From the NCBI GenBank assembly GCA_030039615.1, contig JASHVF010000024.1, forward strand, positions 1-5,321: a stretch of DNA of 5,321 bases, written 5' to 3'. A program made the translations under genes and the position numbers. Shown here piece by piece: positions 1 to 5,321 of the stretch. The number at the start of each line of letters is the position of its first letter. The stretch's first letter is position 1. The notes below the pieces were generated by a model. The model was not told the DNA's origin and did not search any database. It was given only the letters and a program-made list of their open reading frames with translations. The DNA comes from Gammaproteobacteria bacterium. GTDB taxonomy: Bacteria > Pseudomonadota > Gammaproteobacteria > Steroidobacterales > Steroidobacteraceae.

Positions 1-596
1 TCGCCTATCGCCCGCTCAGCGTGCAGCTCGAGGCCGGCTATACGCTGACCGAGGGAGACCTGCGGCAGGCGATCGACAGCCGCGGCAACGTCGGGCTCGG
101 CGTGCACTGGTTCCCGTCGTCGTGGCTGCCTCTCGGGCTGCGCATCGACGGCAGCTACAGCGAGTTCCGCGAGACCAACGCCTCAGTGAACGCCGCAGCC
201 GCGGCGCTCGGCACCAACGTCGACTTCGGACACCAGGATCTGTACGGCGGCGACGCCGACCTGCAGCTCGATCTCGCCCATCGCTCGACGCGCGCCAAGA
301 TGTACGTATTCGGCGGCCTCGGCTGGTACCGCCAGACGACGGTATTCAAGCAGCAGTCCTATCAGGGGCCGTACCCGTTCTGCGGCTACTACGGCTGCGG
401 CTACGGCTACCTGCCGCTGGTCGCGACGGTGTCGCGCTACACGACGCCGTGGGAGCACTCGTGGAACGCCGGCTTCGGCGCCGAGTTTGCCCTGTCGCGC
501 GGCGCGAGCTTCTTCATCGAGGCGCGCTACCTGCGGCTTGCGCCCTACGACGCCAACAACGCTCTGGTGCCGATCGACATCGGGCTGCGCTTCTGA
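1..596 (+). CDS. Outer-membrane beta-barrel protein, C-terminal part (5' end outside window)
   Basis: The reading frame is open from the left edge (first full codon at base 3, reading AYRPLSVQLEAGY) to TGA at 594-596, so about 197 residues are visible and the true start lies upstream. The GTG at 21-23 is probably an internal Val. The protein alternates short amphipathic strands (VQLEAGYTL, GNVGLGVHWF, LGLRIDGSYSEF, DADLQLDLA, AKMYVFGGLGWY, SWNAGFGAEFAL, SFFIEARYLRL, VPIDIGLRF) with polar or glycine-rich loops, and it ends in Phe. That is the usual pattern of a small OmpA/OmpW-like barrel inserted by the Bam machinery. One loop carries two Cys in a Gly/Tyr-rich stretch (CGYYGCGYGY), possibly a disulfide on the outer or periplasmic face. 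The barrel class is inferred from pattern; ligand and exact family are unknown. Its stop codon directly abuts that of the convergent reductase gene. Confidence 0.8.
   Translation, partial: AYRPLSVQLEAGYTLTEGDLRQAIDSRGNVGLGVHWFPSSWLPLGLRIDGSYSEFRETNASVNAAAAALGTNVDFGHQDLYGGDADLQLDLAHRSTRAKMYVFGGLGWYRQTTVFKQQSYQGPYPFCGYYGCGYGYLPLVATVSRYTTPWEHSWNAGFGAEFALSRGASFFIEARYLRLAPYDANNALVPIDIGLRF
381..410 (+). repeat. Imperfect 15-base tandem duplication coding a Cys/Gly/Tyr loop
   Basis: Two adjacent 15-base in-frame units both begin TGCGGCTAC and encode CGYYG then CGYGY. The second unit differs only by swapping its last two codons. This looks like a local slippage duplication in a surface loop of the beta-barrel gene. 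It lies inside the coding sequence and keeps the frame. Confidence 0.6.
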
Positions 597-1502
597 TCAG
601 CCGAGCGCCGCGGCGATCTGCTCGCGCAGCCGCGCGTCCGGCAGCCGCCCGATGCCGCCCTGGAGGTTGTCCTCGAGGTGCGCAACGCTCGCGGTCGCGG
701 GGATGATGCAGGTCACCGCCGGATGCGCGGCGATGAACTTGAGGATCAGCTGGCCCCAGCTCGCGGCATCGACGTCGGCGGCAAACGCCGGCAGCGGCTT
801 GCCGCGCACCCGCGCGAACAGCGCGCCGTCCTCGAACGGCCGGTTGACGAGCACCGCGACACCGCGCTCGGCGGCGAGCGGCAGCAGGGTGCGCTCGGCG
901 GCACGCGTGACCGGGGAGTAGTTGAGCTGCACGAAGTCGAGCCGCTCGCGGCGCACGACGCGCTCGAGATCCGCCTGCGCGCTCACGGTGTAGTGCGTCA
1001 CGCCGAGATAACGCACCCTCCCGGCCGCTTTCCACTCGCGCAGCGTCGCGAGCTGCGTGTCGAGATCGAGCAGGTTGTGCACCTGGATGAGGTCGAGGCG
1101 CGGCGTCTTCAGCAGCTCGGCCGAATGCCTCATCTGCTCGATGCCCGCCCGCGTGCCACGGGTCCAGACCTTGGTCGCGAGAAAGGCGTGCGCGTGCATC
1201 TCGGGCGTCAGCAGGTCGCCGAGCACGGCTTCGGCCGTCGAGTACATGGGCGAGGTGTCGATGAGACGGCCGCCGCCGGCGAAGAAGGCCTCGAGCACCT
1301 GACCGAGTGGCGCGCGGGCGGCGCTACCCGCGCCGACTTCGAAGGTCTGCGAGGTGCCGAGTCCGATGACGGGCAGCTCCTCGCCGCTCGAGGGAATGCG
1401 CCGCAGGATCGGCCCCGCCGCATCGGCGGCGCCCGCGCGGCTCGCGAGTGCGGCGCTGGCCATGAGAGTCGCTCCTGCGCCGAGCAGCTCGCGGCGGTTC
1501 AT
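597..1502 (-). CDS. Aldo/keto reductase with Tat-like signal peptide
   Basis: A 301-residue NAD(P)H-dependent carbonyl reductase of the aldo/keto reductase (TIM-barrel) superfamily. The expected Asp-Tyr-Lys-His tetrad is present: Asp82 and Tyr87 in LIDTSPMY, Lys111 in LATKVW and His142 in LIQVHNL. The C-terminal stretch TCIIPATASVAHLEDNL (about 264-280) matches the family's cofactor-phosphate-binding segment. The ATG at 1502 is chosen because it puts NRRELLG at residues 2-8, followed by a small-residue hydrophobic stretch and AGA/ADA cleavage-like sites near 23-28, which resembles a twin-arginine signal. A GTG at 1553 in frame would add 17 Arg-rich residues, overlap the upstream gene and bury this signal. 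The start is 10 bases after the acyl-CoA dehydrogenase stop and has only a weak ribosome site, so translational coupling is likely. Substrate is unknown. The family call is firm; periplasmic location is inferred. Confidence 0.93.
   Translation of the reverse strand: MNRRELLGAGATLMASAALASRAGAADAAGPILRRIPSSGEELPVIGLGTSQTFEVGAGSAARAPLGQVLEAFFAGGGRLIDTSPMYSTAEAVLGDLLTPEMHAHAFLATKVWTRGTRAGIEQMRHSAELLKTPRLDLIQVHNLLDLDTQLATLREWKAAGRVRYLGVTHYTVSAQADLERVVRRERLDFVQLNYSPVTRAAERTLLPLAAERGVAVLVNRPFEDGALFARVRGKPLPAFAADVDAASWGQLILKFIAAHPAVTCIIPATASVAHLEDNLQGGIGRLPDARLREQIAAALG
1428..1502 (-). other. Predicted Tat-type signal peptide of the aldo/keto reductase
   Basis: The first 25 residues have a twin arginine at positions 3-4 (NRRELLG), then a weakly hydrophobic Gly/Ala/Leu stretch (LLGAGATLMASAALA) and a c-region SRAGA that could be cut after Ala25. 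The motif lacks the preferred Ser/Thr before RR and the Phe after it, having Leu there instead, so it is Tat-like rather than perfect. The catalytic barrel begins only at about residue 44, which fits a detachable leader. Confidence 0.6.
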
Positions 1503-1512
1503 GCGCGGCCCG

Positions 1513-3291
1513 TCAGACGAGCGCCGCGTCCGTCCCGGCGACGCTCGCCCCACCGTTCTCCACCACGCTGGCGAGCGCCGCCGCGAGCGGCAGGACCTGG
1601 GCGGCGTAGAAGGCAGCCGTATGGATCTTGGCGGTGTAGAACTCGCGCTCGGCGCCGTCCATCTGACCTTCGGCGACCGCCGCCGACTTCGCGAGCAGCC
1701 AGCCGCCCGCGACGTAGCCGCAAAGCTTCAGATACGGGACCGAGACACTGAGTGCGGTCTCGGGTTGCGTAGCGAGCGCCTTGCCGAGCGCCTGGGTCGC
1801 ACGGCGCAGGTGCCCGACGGCCTCGAGCGCCGCGCGGCAGGTGCCGTCGACGAGCTCCTCGACGGCGGCGAGGCCATCGAGCTCGGTCGTCATTTCGGTG
1901 ATGAAGGCACTGATCGCCGCGCCGCGGTCGCGGGCGATCTTGCGGCCGATGAGATCGTTCGACTGGATCCCGGTGGTGCCCTCGTAGATCGTCGTGATGC
2001 GCACGTCGCGCACGTACTGCGCCGCGCCCGTCTCCTCGATGAAGCCCATGCCGCCGTGCACCTGCACGCCGGTGCCGGCGACCTCGTTGCCGAGCTCGGT
2101 GCACCAGCCCTTGGCGATCGGCGTCAGCAGCTCCCCGCGCGCGAGCGCCGCGGCACGCACGGCGGGGTCGGGGCTGCCGGCGGCGAGATCGAACTGCATC
2201 GCGGTGTAGAGAATGAGCGCGCGCGAGGCCTCGGTCTGCGACTTCATCATGAGGAGCATGCGCCGCACGTCGGGATGCTGGATGATGGGCGCGCTGCTGC
2301 CGCGCTCGGCGCCGGGCGGGCGGCCCTGGACGCGCGTGCGCGCCCACTCGGCGGCGCGCTGGAAGGCGCGCTCGCCGACCGCGTAGCCCTCGCTCCCCAC
2401 CGAGAGCCGGGCGCTGTTCATCATGATGAACATGTATTCGAGCCCCCGGCCCGGCTCACCGATCAGATGAGCGACGGCGCCGGAGCGCTCGCCGAAGGCG
2501 AGCACGCAGGTCGGGCTCGCGTGGATGCCGAGCTTTTTCTCGATGGAGAGGCAGCGCACCTCGTTGCGCTCGCCGAGCGAACCGTCGGCGTTCACCAGCA
2601 CCTTCGGCACGATGAAGAGCGAGATCCCCTTGACGCCGGACGGCGCCCCCTCGATGCGCCCGAGCACCATGTGGATGATGTTGGCGGTGAGATCGTGATC
2701 GCCCCAGGTGATGAAGATCTTCTGGCCGAAGAGCCGGTAGTGATCGCCCTCGGGCACGGCGCGGGTACGCACTGCGCCCAGGTCCGAGCCCGCCTGGGGC
2801 TCGGTGAGCACCATCGTGCCGCTCCACTCCCCGCTCACCATCTTCGGCAGGTAGCGTGCCTTCTGTTCCTCGGTGCCGGTGAGCTCGAGCGCGTGAACCG
2901 CGCCGTGGGTCAGCATCGGGCCGAGCTTGAAGGCGAGATTCGCCGAGCCCCAGAGCTCCCCGACCGCGCTCACCAGCACCCGCGGCACCGGCTGGCCGCC
3001 GTACTTGGGATCGGAGCCGAGCGCCGGCCAGCCGCCGGCCACGAACTGCTCGTAGGCGGCGCGAAAGCCCGGCGCGGCGACCACGCCCTGCGGCGTCCAG
3101 CGTGCGCCCTCGACGTCGCCCGGGCGATTGAGCGGCTCGAGCACCTCTTGCGCAAAGTGGCCCGCCTCCTCCAGTACCGAGCGGGCGAGCTCGTCGGAGT
3201 ACTCGGCGAACTGCGGACACTTGCTCAATGCGCCCGCCCCGAGCAGCTCCTCGAGCACGAAGCGCATTTCCCTCAACGGTGCACGGTACAT
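1513..3291 (-). CDS. Acyl-CoA dehydrogenase, long DmdC-like type
   Basis: A 592-residue FAD-dependent acyl-CoA dehydrogenase that would introduce the alpha-beta double bond into a cytoplasmic acyl-CoA, passing electrons to electron-transfer flavoprotein. The N-terminus YRAPLREMRFVLEELLGA is typical of the extra N-terminal segment of the roughly 600-residue subfamily that includes 3-methylmercaptopropionyl-CoA dehydrogenase (DmdC). The core shows VLTEPQAGSDLGAV (161-174), FGQKIFITWGDHD (188-200), QHPDVRRMLLMMK (338-350), VHGGMGFIEE (411-420) and IYEGTTGIQSNDLIGRK (435-451), with Glu437 as the predicted catalytic base. About 130 further residues form the subfamily's extra helical C-terminal domain. 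Length is normal and nothing is broken. The start is supported by GAGGGGAG a few bases upstream. Substrate cannot be assigned: many such enzymes act on fatty or other acyl-CoAs, so dmdC is not claimed. Confidence 0.95.
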   Translation of the reverse strand: MYRAPLREMRFVLEELLGAGALSKCPQFAEYSDELARSVLEEAGHFAQEVLEPLNRPGDVEGARWTPQGVVAAPGFRAAYEQFVAGGWPALGSDPKYGGQPVPRVLVSAVGELWGSANLAFKLGPMLTHGAVHALELTGTEEQKARYLPKMVSGEWSGTMVLTEPQAGSDLGAVRTRAVPEGDHYRLFGQKIFITWGDHDLTANIIHMVLGRIEGAPSGVKGISLFIVPKVLVNADGSLGERNEVRCLSIEKKLGIHASPTCVLAFGERSGAVAHLIGEPGRGLEYMFIMMNSARLSVGSEGYAVGERAFQRAAEWARTRVQGRPPGAERGSSAPIIQHPDVRRMLLMMKSQTEASRALILYTAMQFDLAAGSPDPAVRAAALARGELLTPIAKGWCTELGNEVAGTGVQVHGGMGFIEETGAAQYVRDVRITTIYEGTTGIQSNDLIGRKIARDRGAAISAFITEMTTELDGLAAVEELVDGTCRAALEAVGHLRRATQALGKALATQPETALSVSVPYLKLCGYVAGGWLLAKSAAVAEGQMDGAEREFYTAKIHTAAFYAAQVLPLAAALASVVENGGASVAGTDAALV

Positions 3292-3295
3292 GCCG

Positions 3296-3303
3296 CTCCC
3301 CTC
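3296..3303 (-). promoter_or_regulatory. Ribosome binding site of the acyl-CoA dehydrogenase
   Basis: Read on the minus strand, CGAGGGGAGCGGC precedes the ATG. The purine-rich GAGGGGAG ends 4 bases before the start, close to the usual Shine-Dalgarno position. It supports the ATG at 3291 as the true start. Confidence 0.6.
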
Positions 3304-3310
3304 GCTGCAG

Positions 3311-3331
3311 CCGGCCGAAGCGTGCGGCCGG
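3311..3331. repeat. Perfect 7-bp inverted repeat between the LysR and dehydrogenase genes
   Basis: CCGGCCG at 3311-3317 and CGGCCGG at 3325-3331 are exact complements around a 7-base loop. The element sits in the 76-base gap between the LysR stop and the dehydrogenase start, just upstream of the latter's ribosome site. It has no T-run on either side, so it is not a canonical intrinsic terminator. It could be a leader hairpin affecting read-through or mRNA stability, or chance in GC-rich DNA. Confidence 0.4.
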
Positions 3332-3367
3332 GTGGTCCTCGGTCAGAGTTTCAGTTTACCTTGGTCT

Positions 3368-4294
3368 TCAGGCGCGGGCGGCGCCGGCCGCGGCGAGCGC
3401 CGGTATGATGTTCGCGGCCAGGAAGTCGACGAACTGCTGCACGCGCGGATCCGACTCGAGGCCCGCGGGGTAGAGCGCGTAGAGCGCGTCCGCCGCTGGC
3501 GCCGACCACTCGGGCAACACCGGCTTCAAGCGCCCCGTGGCGAGCCCCTGTCGACACAGGAACTCCGGCAGCAGCCCGACGCCAAGGCCCGCGGCCGTGG
3601 CCGCGTGCAGCACGGCCGGATCGTCGACCGCGAGCTTCGGCACCAGTGGCACCTCGGCGCGCTGCGAGCCGCGCGTCAGGTGCAGACGAAACTCGGGCTG
3701 GCCGGAGACTTCCGGCGTCAGCAGGTCGTGGCTGCGCAGCTCATCGGGCCGCGCGGGCGTGCCGCGCTGCTGCAGATAAGCGGGCGTCGCGGCGAGCAGC
3801 GCCGGCGGCGCGCCGAGCAGGCGCTGCAGGTACCCGTCCTCGGCCGCCGGCGGGCGGGTGCGGATCGCGACATCCCACTCGCCCGCGGCGAGCTGCTGCG
3901 CATCGAGCGTCACTTCGAGCGGCACCTGGGCGAACGCCTCGAGAAAGCGCGGCACGAGCGGCGAGAGCAGCACCCGCCCGTAGGTGGGATCGGCCACCAC
4001 GCGCAGCGGCCGCGCGTCGGGGGACTTGAGCCGGGCGATGGCGCCGCGCGCCGCGTCGGACTCCTCACCGACGCGCCGTGCGTGCGGATAAACCAGCCGT
4101 CCGGCGGAGGTGAGTGCGATGCGCCGCGTGGTGCGCTCGAGCACCCGCACGCCGAGCGCCTTCTCGAGGTCCGCCACCGCGCGGCTCACCGCGGCCTTCG
4201 GCACTCCGAAGGCGCGCGCCGCGGCGGAGAAACCGTTGAGATCGACGACTTTGGCGAGCATGGCGAGCTGCGCGGGAGTCCAAATCAGGCTCAT
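3368..4294 (-). CDS. LysR-family transcriptional regulator (CrgA-like)
   Basis: A 308-residue DNA-binding regulator of normal family length. The N-terminal winged helix-turn-helix spans roughly residues 3-62: GFSAAARAFGVPKAAVSRAVADLEKALG (21-48) is the classic recognition region, followed by RVLERTTRRIALTSAGRLVY. Residues from about 95 on form the periplasmic-binding-protein-like effector domain, with typical segments DVAIRTRPP (141-149), DDPAVLHAATAAGLGVGLLPEFLC (224-247) and GRLKPVLPEW (254-263). The sequence style resembles the CrgA-like subgroup, but the effector is unknown. It is divergent from the DUF1993 gene, the usual LysR arrangement, and lies just upstream of the dehydrogenase on the same strand, so either could be its target. 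The ATG at 4294 has only a weak, distant AGGA upstream. It fits the usual N-terminus, where the helix-turn-helix begins near residue 20. Confidence 0.95.
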   Translation of the reverse strand: MSLIWTPAQLAMLAKVVDLNGFSAAARAFGVPKAAVSRAVADLEKALGVRVLERTTRRIALTSAGRLVYPHARRVGEESDAARGAIARLKSPDARPLRVVADPTYGRVLLSPLVPRFLEAFAQVPLEVTLDAQQLAAGEWDVAIRTRPPAAEDGYLQRLLGAPPALLAATPAYLQQRGTPARPDELRSHDLLTPEVSGQPEFRLHLTRGSQRAEVPLVPKLAVDDPAVLHAATAAGLGVGLLPEFLCRQGLATGRLKPVLPEWSAPAADALYALYPAGLESDPRVQQFVDFLAANIIPALAAAGAARA

Positions 4295-4416
4295 GACAGC
4301 GTCAATCCTGTGATGGCTCTGCGCTATTGTTTCACCTGAGAGGCATACGCGCCAGTCCTTCGAGGGCTAGAATCTGCGCCCCAAATCCACCCCCGCTTCC
4401 CCCGGAAAGGCACCTC
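4295..4416. promoter_or_regulatory. Divergent promoter region between LysR and DUF1993 genes
   Basis: The 122 bases between the two divergent starts must hold the promoters of both genes and, by analogy with other LysR regulators, probably the regulator's binding site. On the plus strand TAGAAT at 4368-4373 is a good -10 candidate (five of six consensus bases), but no matching -35 lies 15-18 bases upstream, consistent with an activator-dependent promoter. Near the LysR end, TGAC-AGC-GTCA (4294-4304) is a perfect dyad touching the start codon, and ACAG-N8-CTGT (4296-4311) overlaps it. No clear LysR promoter was found. Confidence 0.5.
4404..4410 (+). promoter_or_regulatory. Ribosome binding site of the DUF1993 gene
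   Basis: GGAAAGG lies six bases before the ATG at 4417. It decides the start against a farther upstream in-frame TTG at 4327, whose extra 30 residues are Pro/Arg-rich and do not resemble the family. Confidence 0.65.
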
Positions 4417-4926
4417 ATGAAGATCTCGATGCGCGCAATGTCGGTGGACCTCTTCGTCAATACTCTCGGCAATCTCGCGGCCTTTCTCGAGAAGGGCGTG
4501 GCGTACGCCAAGCAGCGCAAGTTCGAGCCCGCGGTGCTGCTCGGCTCGCGGCTCGCGCCCGACATGTTCCCCCTCACGCGCCAGGTGCAGATCGCGTGCG
4601 ATCTCGCCAAGAACTCCGTCGCGCGCCTCGCCGCGCAGGAGCCGCCGCGCTTCCCGGACACCGAGGCGAGCTTCGAGGAGCTGCACGCGCGCATCGCGCG
4701 CACCATCGATTACCTGAAGAGCGTGCCCGCGAGCGCCTTCGAGGGCGCCGAGACGCGCGCCATCAAGCTGCCGGCCGGCGAGCGCACGCTCGAGTTCGAG
4801 GGGCTCGAGTTCCTGCAGCAATGGGCGATCCCCAATGTGCTGTTCCACGCCACGACCGCCTACGCGATCCTGCGGCACAACGGAGTGGAGCTCGGCAAGC
4901 GCGACTTCCTCGGCGGCGCGCGCTGA
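4417..4926 (+). CDS. DUF1993 family protein
   Basis: A 169-residue, mainly helical, soluble protein with no signal peptide. It matches the DUF1993 family, which I recognise from the N-terminus (ISMRAMSVDLFVNTLGNLAAFLEK), the block SRLAPDMFPLTRQVQIACD (44-62), FPDTEASFEELHARIARTIDYLKS (79-102) and the strongly conserved C-terminus from IPNVLFHATTAYAILRH into NGVELGKRDFLG (138-166). The family is thought to share the DinB/YfiT-like four-helix fold, but its biochemical role is not established. His144 and His154 sit in the conserved C-terminal helix; whether they bind metal here cannot be told. Length is typical for the family. It is the sole plus-strand gene next to the divergent LysR gene, which may control it. 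Confidence 0.92.
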   Translation: MKISMRAMSVDLFVNTLGNLAAFLEKGVAYAKQRKFEPAVLLGSRLAPDMFPLTRQVQIACDLAKNSVARLAAQEPPRFPDTEASFEELHARIARTIDYLKSVPASAFEGAETRAIKLPAGERTLEFEGLEFLQQWAIPNVLFHATTAYAILRHNGVELGKRDFLGGAR

Positions 4927-5168
4927 CACCGCTGCCCGAGACCGTGTTGCGACGCGACGCGCGCACCCTTTTTGCTGGTGCGCACACGCCGCGCCCAATA
5001 TGACAAATGGCGACTGCGCACGCTGTCGCCTTTCTGCGAATGTAATCGAACAGAACGCGAAGGAAATCACGGCAGCGCGCGGCGCAGACTGCCACCCTCA
5101 CGCTCGAGGGAAAGCGCTGCGCTTGAACGGCGCACGTTCGGTGAGCAGTCCAAGACCGGGAACAACCT
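4927..5168. other. Non-coding spacer with several short inverted repeats
   Basis: No convincing coding frame covers this 242-base stretch; frames open across it on the minus strand have no recognisable protein and run antisense to the DUF1993 gene. It holds five short exact dyads: GCGCACC/GGTGCGC (4961-4967 with 4977-4983), GGCGAC/GTCGCC (5009-5014 with 5025-5030), GGCAG/CTGCC (5071-5075 with 5089-5093), AAGCGC-T-GCGCTT (5112-5124) and GAACG/CGTTC (5125-5129 with 5135-5139). It is less GC-rich in its middle than the genes, and TGTAAT at 5041-5046 is a possible -10 without a clear -35. It probably holds the end of the DUF1993 transcript and the promoter of the next gene. Confidence 0.5.
5009..5033 (+). 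terminator. Possible weak intrinsic terminator after the DUF1993 gene
   Basis: A 6-bp GGCGAC/GTCGCC stem, with a mismatch and further G-C pairs inside, is directly followed by TTTCT. It lies about 80 bases after the DUF1993 stop. The T-run is short and interrupted, so termination efficiency is doubtful. An AAAT precedes the stem, so it could also act weakly on the opposite strand. Confidence 0.3.
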
Positions 5169-5321
5169 TTGCTGCACAAATTCAGGGCCGCGCGCGCGGC
5201 ACAAAAACAAGCCGTCGCGCCCGCGCCGACACCGGCGCCGCCTGCGGGGCCTGCGACCGTCGAGTCGCTCGGCCAGCAGCTGCGCGAAGTACTGCCGGCC
5301 CGCCGCCTGCAGTCAGTCTCG
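5169..5321 (+). CDS. Unidentified protein, N-terminal fragment (3' end outside window)
   Basis: From a TTG at 5169 the frame stays open for 51 codons to the right edge, after an in-frame stop at 5142-5144. No ATG or GTG lies in between, so TTG (or the next codon CTG) is the likely start; GGGAA at 5158-5162 could serve as a modest ribosome site. Coding character is supported by G/C-rich third positions and a sensible protein: a basic N-terminus (LHKFRAARAAQKQ), a Pro/Ala linker (about residues 15-30) and then a helix-like ESLGQQLREVLPARRLQSVS that seems to begin a folded domain. There is no signal peptide or membrane segment in the visible part. I do not recognise the family. A basic tail plus linker before a domain is seen in some cytoplasmic signalling proteins, but that is only a guess. 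Confidence 0.5.
   Translation, partial: MLHKFRAARAAQKQAVAPAPTPAPPAGPATVESLGQQLREVLPARRLQSVS

Noticed and set aside
1503..1553. GTG at 1553 as the start of the aldo/keto reductase
   Set aside because: It would overlap the dehydrogenase by 41 bases and add 17 Arg-rich residues before a start that already places the twin-arginine motif correctly.
678..1751. 357-residue plus-strand open frame opposite the aldo/keto reductase
   Set aside because: Arg-rich shadow frame crossing the junction of two well-supported minus-strand genes.
1354..3408. 684-residue open frame on the plus strand opposite the acyl-CoA dehydrogenase
   Set aside because: It is a shadow of a strongly GC-biased gene: its product is rich in Arg, Ala, Glu and His with no recognisable domain, while the minus strand encodes a complete, motif-bearing dehydrogenase.
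3128..4339. 403-residue plus-strand open frame opposite the LysR gene
   Set aside because: Low-complexity Arg/Gly/Ala-rich product with no family resemblance; it spans the opposite-strand LysR gene, an intergenic gap and the dehydrogenase start, as a chance frame would.
4961..4983. GCGCACC/GGTGCGC hairpin with a run of five T as an intrinsic terminator
   Set aside because: The T-run lies in the loop and the 3' side of the stem is followed by ACACGCC, so the required U-tract after the stem is missing.
5000..5046. ATGACA (5000-5005) with TGTAAT (5041-5046) as a sigma-70 promoter
   Set aside because: Each hexamer is close to consensus but the spacing is 35 bases, about twice what is allowed.
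4324..5070. 248-residue minus-strand open frame opposite the DUF1993 gene
   Set aside because: The plus strand has a clear DUF1993 protein with a good ribosome site; the antisense product has no recognisable domain.
5125..5139. GAACG-N5-CGTTC as a LexA (SOS) box
   Set aside because: It resembles GAAC/GTTC-type boxes only in the outer bases; the spacing and inner bases do not fit a known consensus well, and no SOS gene is visible next to it.

Overview
This is a high-GC chromosomal window, probably from a proteobacterium. The evidence is the strong G/C bias at third codon positions, an outer-membrane beta-barrel protein ending in Phe, a CrgA-like LysR regulator and a DUF1993 protein. A gamma- or betaproteobacterium is the best guess, but nothing here fixes the genus. 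I see no insertion sequence, CRISPR array, tRNA, rRNA or phage gene.

Layout: (1) bases 1-596 hold the 3' part of a plus-strand outer-membrane beta-barrel gene. (2) Three minus-strand genes follow, in transcription order: a LysR-family regulator (4294-3368), a long DmdC-type acyl-CoA dehydrogenase (3291-1513) and an aldo/keto reductase with a Tat-like signal peptide (1502-597). The last two are 10 bases apart and probably cotranscribed. The reductase and the beta-barrel gene converge with no intergenic base; their two stop codons together form TGATCA. (3) A 122-base divergent region separates the LysR gene from a plus-strand DUF1993 gene (4417-4926). (4) Bases 4927-5168 are non-coding and contain several short inverted repeats. 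(5) A gene that seems to start at TTG 5169 runs off the right edge.

Functional reading: the dehydrogenase is predicted to oxidise an acyl-CoA at the alpha-beta bond in the cytoplasm. The reductase would act on a carbonyl compound, possibly after Tat export. The LysR protein may regulate the dehydrogenase-reductase pair, the divergent DUF1993 gene, or both; no substrate can be read from the sequence. The window looks like ordinary chromosomal metabolism. The points most worth checking are the Tat-like reductase coupled to an acyl-CoA dehydrogenase, the LysR/DUF1993 divergent region, and the unidentified gene entering at the right edge.
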